A DNA stretch of 64,000 nucleotides from Cavenderia fasciculata (GCF_000203815.1 NW_004457644.1:124001-188000); one strand, 5' to 3'; counted from the first letter of the stretch, positions 33,414-47,661 are shown. A program made the numbers and translations. The notes: a model not told the origin generated them from the letters alone.

Positions 33414-36400
33414 TTATAACTTGCTAAGTTTGATATTTTTAGATCGACGAAGTTGTGAGATCTTTGTTCTAATATACATATTCTTTTTGATGATTGTGAT
33501 GGCAGCGACTACTAAAATGGCAGCACCAACAACAGCAACTATTACAGCAATCTTCCATGTTTCAAATTTCTCTTTTGTTTTAGTTTCTCCACAATCTGAT
33601 GTATCTTGATCATAATCAATTAAAACTGAAAAATCTATTTTTAAAAAGATATAAATAAATAATTAATAAATATAAATAATTAATTAATTATTCAACATAC
33701 CAGGATCAACATCGACAAGATTATTAAAATGAGGGATAGCAGTACGAATAAATATAGTTGTTTTGTTGGTATCAGAGTAAGAGACAATGTTGTTGGTCAC
33801 TGTTTTTTTACCATCAACTAAAATCTGATCAGAGAAACGACCATAGAGTGATAGTTGATTGGCTCCTACTTTGATGTAATGTGCATCTGATTGTTCACCA
33901 CCAACATCAATGTTATCATAGGTGGAGCAGATTGGTACTCCTGGTATTGCTTCTGAACTCCAAACTAAATTGAATTGTGCTGAGTGATGATAGGAACTGG
34001 TATGACTTGATCGATGCAAAGTATTTGACTGATCGAGGTGGAATCTTGATTGTACTATTCAACCATACAATTTCACTTGCCTCTGCAAATGTATAAACAC
34101 TGACTGTTACATTACCAGTGTTGTTGGCAAGTGGCAATAAATAGTAAGCATAGGTTTCATTCCTTTCTTGAAGTTGCCAATTACCAAGACTGTGAACTCG
34201 TAACAATTCACCTGTGAAATCAAACTCTTCAATAGCAATGAGTTTAATTGTAAATGTTGTCTCTTTTGATTTATCATTGACAAGTTTGGTTGGATCGGTT
34301 GGAGTAGTACCAGTGTTGTTGTTGTTTTGAAAACCTGTAAAAGTACTGGTTGGATCACCTGGTGATACTGTTACATTGTATGTACTGTGTGTGTCAACAA
34401 GAGTTGAACAATCAGATCCTGTATAATTACTACTGCAACTACAAATAGAATCAATACATTGACCATGACTTGTACAATTGTTTGGACATTGGTAGACAAG
34501 ATATTTGGAGCAATCCATCAATCCCCATCCCAAATCACACACGCACATATTTCCTGTTAGACATTGACCATGACCACTACAATTATTTGGACATACTGGT
34601 GACGCATTTCCACCAATAATAAAACTATACACACTGCCAAATGTAACATTGAGTTGTGTTCCAACTGGAATATTCAAGCCGACCAATGAAATGACACCTT
34701 GTGTATCTGATTTTGTGAATTGAAATTTAGCCAACTTTCCATTGACTGTAATATTATCTCTTTCATATCCAAATCCAGATCCAGATAATAGAATCGAATC
34801 TCCTCTTTTACTTAATACATATTTCCAAATATTTGGTCTCTTTAAATTATCTAAAAAAAATTAAAATAATAATTAGAATATGAATTTGATTATTAATTTA
34901 AAATTCCTATACTTACAAGATAAAGAAAATAAATTTAATGGTTGAGGATTGGCGGGAGTATCAGTTCCAAATACACCACCCAAAGCATCAACAATTCTCC
35001 AAACACCTAAATTATAACCACGCAAACCCCAATTAAGAGGAATATTGAGTATGGCTTCATAGATTGGAGCAGGGGTTGTACTTTTGATTCTAGATACAAA
35101 TGAAATTTGATCATTTGATTCGTATTCTGTGAGATAGACAATTGGTGGATTTTCAAAGGTATTTAATACAACTGAAGCATTATCAACTTTTAGCTTAAAA
35201 GTATAAAGTACACTTCTAAATTCACTTGATACATCCAATGACGTTTGATTAAATGTTCCACCTACAATTACATTTTGAGTATAATCATATTCTAAATCAC
35301 ACTTTAAATTATAATCTAAAATATAAATAGATTAATAAAATGATACAACTTTAAAATATTATTTCTTTTTTGTTTTTTTGTTTTTTACATACTAAATATT
35401 TTATAAAGTGAAAACATTGGATATGATTCACAATAATTGGTATTATCACATGCTTGTTCAACATATACATTATAGTGTTGACCACATAGACCAACAATAA
35501 TTGGTAGTTGAATTTCATTTCCAACGGTTGCATTACCTTGGTACCATACTGATCTAGTTGGGTATGGTGATGATGGATAGAGAAGTGCAACTGTCATATT
35601 CTTCATATTGCTCCAACTAGTTGTTATACCGACTTTAAATATATTTGAACCACCATCAGCGACATAAAGAATCCATGGAACATATCCAATTGGTTTAATG
35701 TTGATTGATAACTCACTAGATGCTACCTTGGAGGCAGAAGAGGAATAGGATGGAGTGGTGTAGTAGAGGAGATCGGATGTTGAGAGTGTTGGTTGAATGG
35801 TTCCATTGATAGCTAGGAAAAGTCCAAAGTAATAGGTGGTGGATGAAGTTACTGGAGCGAATTGGTATTGTTTGGTGTAGGTGTAGAGGCTGTAGGTTGA
35901 ATAGTCATATGTCAGTGGGACAGATATATAGGGAGACGTGTTTTCCTTGTCAGTGTAGATAAAAAGAGCTACAGCGGTGATTGAATTGGATGCAAAATTT
36001 GCACTGAGTAGAGTGACTGTAAACACAACAGAGTTGTTTGCTTGTAGTTGATAGTCAATGTGTAGTGGTCTTACACGATGATGGTTTGGACAAGTTGAAG
36101 GTACGTCAAATATAATGTTACCACCTGGTGAGGTGGCATTAACACTAATCAAGTTGGAACGGATGTCTTGAAGACTGACATGTGGTGGTACGCATTCTAC
36201 ACGTTTGTATGTGAATGGGAAGTAGTATTCTCCATCCTTGGCATCACCCCTGATACGATTGGCCGATGTAAACTTGAATGTCTGACCTGACATGACGACT
36301 GTACTGGGGGACGCCTCACCAATACCCGACTGATCCTTGACAGTGACTAAAAAGTATGATACTTCACCACCACTGTTGACATCTTCATAAACTGCCTTGA

Positions 36401-38466
36401 ATTTGAATATTGGGTTGATCACATCAGTTGAAATGTTGTGAGGACTGTCATCGGGGGATTGATCCAAAAAACCGTAACTATCGGCAATTAAAATCGTGAC
36501 ATTAGATGCAGCGTAATCGTGAATGTATCGATACGATAAATCGATGTATCCCTGATAGGTAGCACCCAAATATTGGAATGGATACCTCGATGGAGACTGT
36601 GCTACACCAAACGTTTTTTCATTGCCACCCAATACAGTCCTTAAATACATATTCATCTTGGTGTTTGGTACAATTCCAACCATCGATGCACCCGATTGAT
36701 ACTTGATCAATGATCGATGAGATGTTGGTGTAGTTGGCATTAATGTAGTGGCTGTATAAATTGGTACTCCTGATTTCCCTAAAAGAAAAAGAAATAATTT
36801 AAAATTATTAGAATATTATTCTAGTCTTTTTTTTGTTTGTTTGTTTGCTTATGTTTTTTCTTTCTTTACACATACATGTCATTGATAATTGCATTGAAAA
36901 TTGATATTTTGATCCATCATGTGAAACAATTTCAGCAGTGATAATAGATGTAGGTCCCAAAGCCAATTCCAAAGGGAATGTGACACGTTTGGCATACTGT
37001 CCACTACAATGGATTCCAATTTCCTTGTCTTTGTAAATCAATATAGTTTGGTCGATATAGTATGCCACGTATGAAAACAACGAACAATTAAAGTTTGTAG
37101 CTTCAACCTTTACACCGAATCCATAACTTGGGCCCATTGACCCAAAGTTTGTGTTCCATTGTGGAAAGATATTATTTACCTGTAAATCTGGTGATATGAC
37201 TACATTTGGAGTGGTGATACCTAATTAATAAATAGAAAAAAAGTATTTTAGTATTGGTGGTGTACTCTCTTTTCTCTCTCAATATACACACACACTCTCT
37301 CTCTATTTATATACTTACTATCATTACTATCTAAATTGGGTGTTGCAACAAGAGAAAAAGTAGTAAAATCAAATTTGAGAGCAGGGTCAACCTTTTGTTT
37401 CTCAAATTTAATAAAATAGATTTCCTCTCCTACGATTCTCTTTGGGTAAGGTACAAATACCCGAGACGAAGCATATGTATAGGATAAACCTACACTTCCA
37501 AAATCATACTGTGAATATAACAAACCAATATATACTGGTACCTTTAAAATTCTTTGTTCATACAACATGCTTAATGGACTAGTAGCTAAATATTAAATGA
37601 ATAAATAGTAAGTTAGTAATTGAGAGAGAGACAATGTATCTTGATGATAATTCTTACCAATTTGAAAACAATTTTTAGAACTGCTATAGGTTATTGGAGT
37701 ATCGTATAGACTTGACATAACATAGGGAGAAACCGAGGCACCAGCATAGGCTATTCCTACTAGGATATCAGTTTGGTTATAGTCTACGACATAGTTGTAG
37801 TTGTCTAGACGAGGACTACCGAGTACTAGTCTGTGGAAAGGGTTTGCAAACGAACGTGCATAGTTGAACAACAGACTGTTTCTACACTCTGCTGCAACCG
37901 ATGTCATGAAACCATACGTCGAGGATGATACGGTTGACAGAGCAGAGGGACTGAGCATGACGTCGTTTTGTCTCCCGACCGGGTAGAATTGATAGGCAGG
38001 GAGAAAGATAACTACATCGTTGTTGGCTTGTACGACAAATGTAAACGGTTGTTCATGACCAGAAAAGAAATCAGATGACTCCACTGTAAAGACATGGTTG
38101 TATCCATCAGCTGAAACTTGTGTAACATATGATTTCGACAAGGCCGATGGTGCAATCGATACTTTCATCGCTGTCATAATCGACGCTTGCAACGTAAAGT
38201 TAAAAGTAAGTAATTCATAGTAGAATGGTGATATAATGTAATCATCTGGTTGATTTACAATAACAACTTTTGTAACTAAAGAGGTTTAAAAAAAAAAAAA
38301 AAAAAAAAAGGTTACTATTAAACAAAAGTTCGATGGGTGTGCTGATCGTTCATAGTACAAATACTAAGATATTATACATACCTGGGATGGTTGCAGCTGT
38401 TACTATGTGTTGACACCATATAATACCAAACAAGAAAAGATAAAAGAGTGTTGAAACCAATCTCAT
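33414..38466 (-). pseudogene. ComC-like TIG/EGF gene with a 1-nt frameshift (right tandem copy)
   Basis: Exons 38382-38466, 37658-38275, 37319-37585, 36876-37220, 35393-36778, 34917-35315, 33701-34850 and 33414-33634 match the left copy exon for exon. One extra base near 33967 (plus-strand AAACTAAATTG against AAACTAATTG in the left copy) shifts the frame in exon 7. Translation would end at 33916 after 1344 residues, losing the end of the C-terminal domain, the membrane helix and the tail, so a secreted ectodomain could result. Upstream everything is intact: signal peptide (MRLVSTLFYLFLFGIIW), beta domains, TIG-like unit and EGF modules (CPNNCSGHGQC, CPNNCTSHGQC). Assembly error is the other explanation. 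Confidence 0.72.
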
Positions 38467-39075
38467 CTCTCTCTCTCTATCTATCTTCTATCTGTGTCTA
38501 TCTGTATCTATCTTCTATTGTTATAACAAAGAAATGGATGATGGTTCTTAAAAAGTTTTTAACCGCCATGTTTATACAAATAAATATCTTGTCGGTCTGC
38601 GAAAATAGGTTGAAAGAACACGAACTTGTCAAGATCGACAAATAACTTGAGAGAAAGAACATAACATATGGTGTACCAACCGGTACTTCACTTTTCAGTC
38701 TAATCTCAACTTGTTTGAATTTAATATATTATTATAAATAACATAATTATAAATAATATTTACAGAATACTATGTTGTTCATGATTATTATTATGATGAT
38801 AAAAAAAAAGCTCACAGCTGTAACCTCATTGAAACTAGCTTTCTCTCTTTGAAAAAATAAAATTAAAAAAAAACAAATACTTTTAATTAAAGTTGGCTCT
38901 CGGCAACAGTCTTCGAATCTTGGGAACCACTAGTTAGTTTAATATATTAATGAAGAAGAAGATATAAAAAGGAAGGAAGAGATAGTATAGATTAAAAAGT
39001 TGTAGTATAGGAGATACGAGAGCGTAGAAAGAAGAAGCAAGGAGAGTAGAGTCATTGTACTCCTCATCATCAAAA
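38467..39075. other. Divergent intergenic region
   Basis: About 610 bp between the ComC-like gene (minus) and the large plus-strand gene. It has a CT-rich leader next to the former, an A/T-rich middle, and a GA-rich leader next to the latter. No additional gene or obvious structured RNA. Confidence 0.5.
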
Positions 39076-39160
39076 ATGAACAACAACAACAACAGCACTT
39101 CGAGTAGTCTCAGTAGATCCCTTCTCGACTCTGATTTAGACCCTTATTCTCCAGGTTATC

Positions 39161-39196
<36 letters not shown>

Positions 39197-42100
39197 GTCA
39201 ACAACAACAACAACAACAACAACCAAATCAACCACCACAACTACAGCAACAACAACAACAACAACAATCAATACCCATCCCTCCTCAACATCATGGAGCT
39301 AATCATCAACAATCAATAGAAGAGATGTTTGACAAGATTGATTTATTTGGTGATATTGGTGGTGGTTCCGGTTTAGATACTCCCAAACAACAACAACAAT
39401 CAACATCACAATCATCAAAAACTATCAATAATAATAATCTATTGGATTTATCTGGATTTGAACAAATATTATCAATTAATAATAATAGTAATAACAATAA
39501 TAATAATAGAAATAATAGAAATGATGAAAAGGATGAAGAGATAAGATTTAAAGAAAAGATATTTAATAGTAATAGATTGGATTCATTGATTGAACAATTA
39601 AAAGAGACGACATTGATACATGGAGAGATTCAATCGGAAAAGGCAATCAATGAGAATAACATTCGATCTTTGTACAGACAGTTATGGATCGTTGCCGATG
39701 ATGTACAGACGCTTTCGGAAACGTGTCCATGTGGATCGACCGTCAACCACGTTGTCAAGAACCAAGTGTCACGTCTCAACATTGATATTGCCAAGCAGCT
39801 CGAAACACTTCTTACCCAGAACCACCATTACAACACCTCTCAATTTGTCGGCTCTCTCTTTTCACAATCTCTCAATGAGTTGCGTGTCCTAATCTATTTG
39901 TATAGGTTTGTTTGTCGTGACCTTGAAAATAGTAATAATAATAATAATAATGATTTGATTGACGACTTGTCTGATGCATCGGATACTGATACATCTGCAA
40001 CATCAGCTGCCAAACTACTCAACACTGAAACGATCATACTTGACAAACTCGTGACTGCCTATAGTAGTAGTGATAACACGACTGTGCCGTCACCACCTAT
40101 CCTCAGTTTGTTGTGTCAACTTACACTCAAGCTCAAGTCTAAACTTGATACTTATAGTATCAGTGCTAGTAAGCAGCAGCAGTCGTCATCAACCCATGGA
40201 TTGGATGGAAGTGGTAACCTAATCGACACGATTGATTTTGAAGACGATATATTGACATCAACGACTACACCACAATCACTACTCCAACAAGAAAGTGTTA
40301 AACGGTACAACAAGATTATTGCCGATGTTACATTCAACTTTAAACAAGAGTTTGTTGCATGGGGATACATATTGATTCAACCGACCATCGAAGATGTGTT
40401 TCAACGCGACTGGTTACTTAAACTATTCCACATACCCGATGTGTTGGCTGCCAACCAAGCAGGTGTCACACCCAACATCAAATATCTCTCCGAACAATCC
40501 TACATCAACCTCGTCTCTCAACTCGACTTTAAGAATCGATTTGCCAGACTCACCACCTACCAAAACCTCAACGTCCACGATAAAATACTCTATCCTCTTC
40601 AAAAAGCTTTGGAACTCTCCATCTCACTTAAAATGATGCAATTATCTCAAACCATTTGTAAAATATTAGCTGTATGTAAAAAAAGAAACAAAAAAGAAAA
40701 AGAAAAGAAGATAGATGTATTAATCTTTGTTTTTATTTTCTATGTTTAGTTGATATCATTTTATTTTGAAGATGAAAGTGAAAAATGTTTGGGGATATTA
40801 TTCAAGAGTGTATGGCCGTCACAGTTGCTGTCGTGTACGGTGATGCCAATGTTTAATTGGAAGGTGATTAGTTTGGAGAGTTTGCCATTGGTGTTTATGG
40901 ATGTATACCAGATAACACTGCCACCACAAGAGTACTTGAGATTATCTGATTCGGCCAAACAACCGATTCGATATCAATTCTTTCACACTCTGATCAGCTA
41001 CCAGTACATTATCAACCAGGTGTACGCATTTGATAATACTGTGCAGAGTTTTAATTCCAATTCACGATTCCCACAATTGCAACTGCTACGTCGTTTGGCA
41101 CAGAAATCAGTGGCTGATGAAAACACCATGTTTGAACTACTCAATGACGGTGGTACAACGTGTCACCTATCGCGTATCATATTTGACGAGTTGTTTTATT
41201 TGGCATTTATCTTTAAAATGCCCAATATGATGTATCAGCAGGGTACGTTCCCTACAAGTCTAGTGCAGACGCTGCGATCAGAGATATTCTCACAACTCCA
41301 CATCTTGTTGCAGACACACCCATTCTTGGCCAATCGGTTCATGTATAATGTCGCGCAGTCGATGGTGTCGATTGATGTAGAGTCGGTCACGATCTTTCTC
41401 GATCCGCAGGGGTCAAAGTCGCCACTCTACTTTTGGGATCTGACGGGTGATGGGCTCAACTGGCTCATCTTTATCGTGAGCCAGCGATTGTTGCCCACTA
41501 ATATCCCCGACTACCAGATACTCGACCAACCACGCTCCTTTGTACAGCAGTTTGTGATTGACCCGCCTCCATACGAGATCACACAGCAACACGCCAACAT
41601 AGCGTCGGCGATCGCCAGTCGCGTGCTCATGTCGATTCACTGGGCCAAGGCAACACCGGTCGGTCGCTACAAAACGATTTTGATGTTACTTGGAGGCCGC
41701 AAAGTGCTCGGCAAGTGGATGCCCACCTTTGTCAACCACAGTCGACTCTTTACCAACCCCGATGCCGGGTCTATCCTGCGTCCTCAGCTCATTGAAATAC
41801 AAGAGATTAATCCACGTGCACACATGTACTTTTCACAGGATGGTGGGTTATTACTCTACCTGCAACTCTTGTGCTTTATTAATATGGCCGTTGTAGACGT
41901 CCCGGAAATGTCTACCAACGACATTCAATACAATCTGATCAATCGAGTCAAGCAGTTTGTCTATGGCAGCTTCTTGCCAATGATGGGAGGTGGCAACGGC
42001 GGCATTGTCCTCAACACCAACAACACAGTCCAATTCGAAATACTTGCATCGACATTGACTATGGTCATGTATCTCGTCAAAGACCATCTCAACCAACCCA

Positions 42101-45100
42101 TCCTCAACGATCTCTCGGAACTATACCATCAAATCACCCAACGTAAACAACAATTCTCCCCAAATTTGAATATTTTATTATTATTTATTAAACCTTGGTT
42201 TAGTAATACAATCGATTGTTATTCAAATTTATTAAATAGTTGGATTAAATTATTAAAAGTTAATGTAAGTCAAAATAGAAAGAAAAAAAAAAAGAAAAGG
42301 AAATCTATTTATTTATTTATTAATTTAATTTTCATTTAGTTATTTGATGAAGAGAATTTAACAATATTAAATTATTTAGCATGTGGTAGTTATTTAAAGA
42401 ATTATGGTAATGAGATGATAAGAGAATTAGAATCATCTTCTGTATCAAATCATGATATAAAAGCAATGACCAAATCATTGGAACGTAGACCATGGATTTG
42501 TTATATGATATTAATGGCACATATACATACACAAAAGAAATCAATGTCACAACCAAAGTTAAAGGATTGTTTGGTACTGATAAAGGAAATGGCTATCGAC
42601 CTCAAAACCAATGCCATTTCACTCATCTTTTGGGAACAATTTTGGGTTCTCTATTTTGAATTACTCATGACTAATCAAACTGATCCCATGTCTCAAGACA
42701 CCAAGAATAATCTATATTCCACAATCTCTCTCTACATGAACAAATATCCAATGACTCCTCCAATTAAAAAAATATTTGAAACTTTTACAACTTGGAACAA
42801 ACATACTATATTGTAAGAAGAAAAAAAAACAAAAAGAAATATAATATAAATTAATTTAATTCTTTTTTTATTTAGATCATATAATGGAGAAAAATTTATA
42901 ACACCATCAAATGAAGAATTATATAAAATATTTATAACCAATGCATTATGGGTATTTGCAAAGAATGAAGATAAATTAAATCAAGAACGTAATCAAAAAC
43001 ATTGGTTGTCTGGATTTTCAAAGATTATTGATCCCAAAGTATTGTGTGATCAATTGCCAATGATCAAACCTGCAACTGCCAGTGACTTTAGTTTGGAAGT
43101 GAAGAAATACAAAAATTTCATAGAGATTTTAACAACCACCTCTAAAAATCTTTCAAATGGTCATAGACACAGTAATTCTGGTGAATTTGAAGGCATCAGA
43201 TTATTTAATGATCTAAAATTATATATTGGTCATTCTAAAAGATTATCAAATGATATTTTAAATGATGATAAAGTATTTTTAGATCTTAGTCAAAATTTAC
43301 ATACTACTACTACTTCAAAACAAAATGGTAAAAAAAATAGATATAGAAAAAAAAGAATTATATGTTTACTTACTTATTTTAATTTTTTTATAGTATTATT
43401 AAGATGTACAAATGTTTGTATTGGGGTAACAAGTCAATATGATCAAAAAATATCAAAACCAAATACTCATATTCAAATGGAGATTCAAGAGAATAGAAAA
43501 AAGTTTAATCAAAATTTCTATTCATTGTTTGAAAGAATCTATCAATTATCACTATTGGCATGTGTTGTAGAAGATGAACATCTTTTAACCATGTTTAAAG
43601 GAAGAGAAATTGATCTATTCAAACATCTTGTCGATTTGGTTCAAGATAATCATACTGATAGTATTGTATCAAAGTTGATTTGTACTATTAGAGAGATTGC
43701 AATTGACATTGGTAGAGAGATTTTGACCAAAGATCCATCAAATCAACAATTCCTTGTTGATTACTTTTTCAAAAAGGATCCAAAGAATGGTACCACTTCG
43801 GGTGACTTTTCCATTTTTATCAGTTTATTCTCACCATCCAACATTACAAACATCAACACTTATTTGGATGTATTAGAGGATTGTGTTCGTTTCAATGGTA
43901 TATCAAACAAAGAAAAGAGAGAAATCATCGACTTGTTTAAATTGGAAAATCGTATTCAACAATTATTTACTTGTCCAAGTGGTAAAGATCGTCTTGTTAA
44001 TCTCTTACCTTATTTTATTACTTTACCAATGATGGAATCAACTATAGTTTTAATTAATTCTTTATTATTTGTATGTAAAAAGAAAAATAGATATATATTT
44101 ATTTTTAAATATTAATATTCATTATTTTTTTTTATTTATTTAATTTTAGATTGACTCATCACATTTAATTAATATAACATTAATGATGGTAAAATATAAA
44201 GCATCATTTGAATTGATGGAAAAGGTGTTTGGTAAAAGTAAACCATTTTATGAATTTTTAAAGTCATTGGGTCACTCGGACCAACAGAATCTTATCATTC
44301 AGACTATCATCGAGTTGATGACAGACACCAAGTCTGTGAGTGCACTGTTTTTGCTTGGTAATATTATATCGTATGATTTCCTCAACCGACCATTCCTTCA
44401 GTCGCTGTTGACCAAGATACGTCTTATTTACATCCAAGCGATCCGACCAATCGACAATGCCACCTCACCAAGCCAACACAGTCAACCCTATGTATTGAAC
44501 AATACCGAATTCAAACTGTCGTTGGATTTCTTTGTCGATTTGACATTGTTGATCCCACGTGCCGTCAATATGCTCTGGGAGGTATTCTACTATGGTTATA
44601 TGCCACTTCTCGATCAAATGGAGACACATGGCAGCTCGGGTGTGGCCGATCGTCACACTCAGGAATTGGTCGAGTTGATTGGTAACCTGGCGATTGGAGG
44701 TCACATGAACGTGGCCACGTTCCATATTCAGAGCGCCGATGTATTAGAGCAAATGTGTCATGTCATTTGTCAGACCATCTACTCTGATATTGTAGTGGCT
44801 ATTTTCTCTATTGTCGATTGGAATCTTCTCTTTTCAATGGAAAAGATTCCAGATGTCGTTGCACTACACTATCTCAAGCTATCGATCTACATGTCGATCA
44901 TGAATGGTCGTTCCGTGTCGGCACCAGAGACTGGATTGGCATTGGCATCGGAAGGTGTCTCTTTGGATTGGTACAAGTGTGGTGATTTGTCTGAAGCATC
45001 GGTTGTCTTTGATGGCAGTACCTTTACCTCCATCATTGCAAGTCCCACCCTAAAACTCAATCCCTCACAATCCATCGTCGAAGCATTGACACTATTCAAA

Positions 45101-46570
45101 GAGATTACTCTCTACCTTGACAATTATTCTCTTGCTATTGCTCTAACCTTGGAAATTCGTTCATTGTTATATTTTATTGCTCAAAGTTTTGATCATTCTT
45201 CTTGTATGTCTAAAAAAAAAGAAAAAAGAAAAAAGAAAAAGAAAAGTATTTATTTATTTATTAATTTAATTTTGATTTTGATTTATTTATTTTAGATTGG
45301 TATTTACCATTTGTAGATCAATTAAATTTAGTACAAAATTTATTGTTACCATTGATTAGATCATTGGCAGAAAACAAGGCAGCCAAAGATCAAGAACAAT
45401 CAGGTATTCAACAAAGAATGAAATCGATTTTAAAGATTACCATGTCATGTTTGGAATTCTCTCAACATTTGCCCAAGACTGATTGTCCACTCTTTTACGG
45501 ATCACTCACTACCGTCGATGAACAGGGACACTTGGATTCATACAACAAGATTCAAAGAATTATGATGGCATTTTGTTCATCTCTATCGATGAATCTTTGT
45601 TTACAAATCATGCCAATTGCTCATATCGTTCTTCACGGTACCAATTATTGTCAAGTAATGGAATCTGTTCTACATTCTTTCTTTACCGATGACACTATCC
45701 CAGTTTCAACTTTAATTAACAAATATTTAGTATTTACAGACCCTCATTTAATTATTGAAGTAAGAATGGAAATCGAAATCAATTTAATTTAATTTAATTT
45801 AATTTATTAATTTAATTTATTTTATTTTAAATTTTAGAAATCAATTCAAAATGGATGTCCATTATTATTGTATATAGTTGTTTTACAACAAATTAAAACA
45901 AATACTTTTGATGTAAATTATTTCTTGGATCATATCTGTTCGATTCCATGTGGTAGTAATCGAGAATATGAACTTTGGGTGATATGGATTCTGATTATCA
46001 AATTGATTCGAACCAATAGTATCAATCTAAAGAATAACAAACAGATTGGTCAAAAGATTAATACCATCAAATCTTGGATTCAATCTTATTTTGGTAATAG
46101 TAATCCTCTCACCTCCTTATTCTCAAAAAACAAAGCTGTCCTACCTCAAACTCATTTAGCTTCACGTGCTTGTTGTGTATTTTTACAAAGATCTATCCTT
46201 CAACAAATTGGTGTATGTAAAAACAAAACAAAAACAAAAAAAAAGAAAAAGAAAAAGAAATCAAATATTAAATATTTTAATATTAATTTATTCTTTTCTT
46301 TTTTTTTAATAGAAATCAAAAGAAGATGAATCATTATTAAATACAACATCAGATTCATTAATGGAAATGAAAAAGAAATCAAGTCCAACATTTAGTAGTG
46401 GAGCAGGAGGTGGTAGTGCAACACAATACCATGCTTTTAATCAATTTTTTGAACAAGCCGAAAACTTTTTATCGCCCATTGTAGAGATTGATGATTTCTC
46501 ACAAATCCTTGTACAAACTCTTATCCCATTTGCTTCCTATCTATTAAATTTATTAAAGTATGATCCTTGA
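39076..46570 (+). CDS. Very large conserved protein, tentatively EPG5-like
   Basis: Nine exons: 39076-40671, 40750-42264, 42340-42812, 42876-43327, 43394-44070, 44150-45203, 45296-45759, 45838-46212 and 46313-46570. They encode 2287 residues in one consistent frame. The first true ATG is at 39076. The N-terminal 160 residues are Asn/Gln rich and disordered; the rest is predominantly helical, without membrane segments, signal peptide or recognisable catalytic motif. A short Cys motif (SETCPCGSTVNHVV, about residue 220) is followed by long alpha-solenoid-like sequence. Length, a disordered head and a helical body suit EPG5, the autophagosome-lysosome tether, but other large scaffold families are possible and my recognition is weak. 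It is flanked by unrelated genes. Confidence 0.6.
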
Positions 46571-46711
46571 AGAGAGAGGGAGAAGTAATTAATAAATTAA
46601 AATAAAGTAAAAAGTGAATGGAATTTCATCATCTTTTCCTTTTTAGTCCTTTTTCGATCGATCTCCGACTCTACTGGTCCGTGCCACGCTTGCATCGTCT
46701 GCTCACGTAGT

Positions 46712-46752
46712 CTATTTAATTTATTTTAATTTTTTCGGGTTTTTACCAAGAA
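46712..46752 (+). promoter_or_regulatory. Upstream block shared by the two youngest MRH-like genes
   Basis: A run resembling TTATTTTAATTTTTTCGGG followed by TTTTTACCAAGAA, repeated with few changes at about 47785-47826 before copy 2 and absent before copy 3. It lies 60-125 nt upstream of the start codons. Confidence 0.4.
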
Positions 46753-46836
46753 TCGAAGGACACAGCCTCTGATCCCTCAAGAGAGAAAGGTGGCCCTTTT
46801 GATTTCATTTTTAATATCTTTTTTTTCTTTTTAACA

Positions 46837-47661
46837 ATGAAATTAATATCAGTATTTATATTAGTCGTGTTGGCTGTTACTACCGTCGTTAATACACAAA
46901 CAACAGTTGACTCTTGTACATACATTGATAAATATGGGTATTACTATGACTTGCGTGCACTAGCTGGTCAAAACTACCAAGTCGGGCCTATCATATCACA
47001 ATTTGCGTCTGGCTGGACCCAATTGTTTTCGGTCTGTTCTGTCGACACCCAATGTCAATCGTACAACTACGCAGGTGCTAGTGGATGCTCGTATTGGAAT
47101 GGAAATCAGCTCCATGGTTTAACTGCTAATGCCGTCACTCAACGATTCGGACCTGTTGCCCCAGGCACTGGAGTGAACCTCATTTCCAACTCTACCCAGA
47201 GTAACCTCGTTGTCAATATGGTGTGCAGTGTCTACAATAACCAACAATCAACTTGCGTTGAAAGCCCACAACATACCTACACATGTACCATCTACTCGAA
47301 TGAAGCATGTCCATTCTATCAAGCTAATGTCATCCCAGCTACCAAAGTCTTAGTGTCTTGTCAACAAGGTGCAAGTGGATACGGTCCAAGTGGAATCCCA
47401 TACACCAACTATCAATGCGTTGTACTCAATACCTCACCATTATCACAATACGTCATGTTGTACGCTGTCATCGGTGATACCGAGATTGTCAACATTGAAG
47501 GCAACTTTTCACCACTTGAATCATCCAACAATGGTACTGGTCTATGGTACCCTTCTCAAGCAGCCTCTCCTCTCCACCCATTCTCCAAGGTCTCCTTTGG
47601 TTACACTGTAGAAAATAATGAACAGAATCCTCGTTTCTTACCTGTTGTAGTATCTGATTAA
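46837..47661 (+). CDS. Secreted MRH-like (mannose-6-phosphate-receptor homology) protein, copy 1
   Basis: An intronless 274-residue frame beginning with a signal peptide (MKLISVFILVVLAVTTVV). Residues about 22-140 have the layout of MRH domains: CTYIDKYGYYYDLRALAG, a paired Cys around VCSVDTQC, a Gly-Cys turn (ASGCSYW), and a closing segment NLVVNMVC. The second half is a separate Cys-containing beta-type domain ending NPRFLPVVVSD. There is no membrane helix or ER-retention tail, so it is probably secreted or endolysosomal. Sugar binding is inferred from the fold only. It is the first of three tandem relatives. Confidence 0.7.
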   Translation: MKLISVFILVVLAVTTVVNTQTTVDSCTYIDKYGYYYDLRALAGQNYQVGPIISQFASGWTQLFSVCSVDTQCQSYNYAGASGCSYWNGNQLHGLTANAVTQRFGPVAPGTGVNLISNSTQSNLVVNMVCSVYNNQQSTCVESPQHTYTCTIYSNEACPFYQANVIPATKVLVSCQQGASGYGPSGIPYTNYQCVVLNTSPLSQYVMLYAVIGDTEIVNIEGNFSPLESSNNGTGLWYPSQAASPLHPFSKVSFGYTVENNEQNPRFLPVVVSD

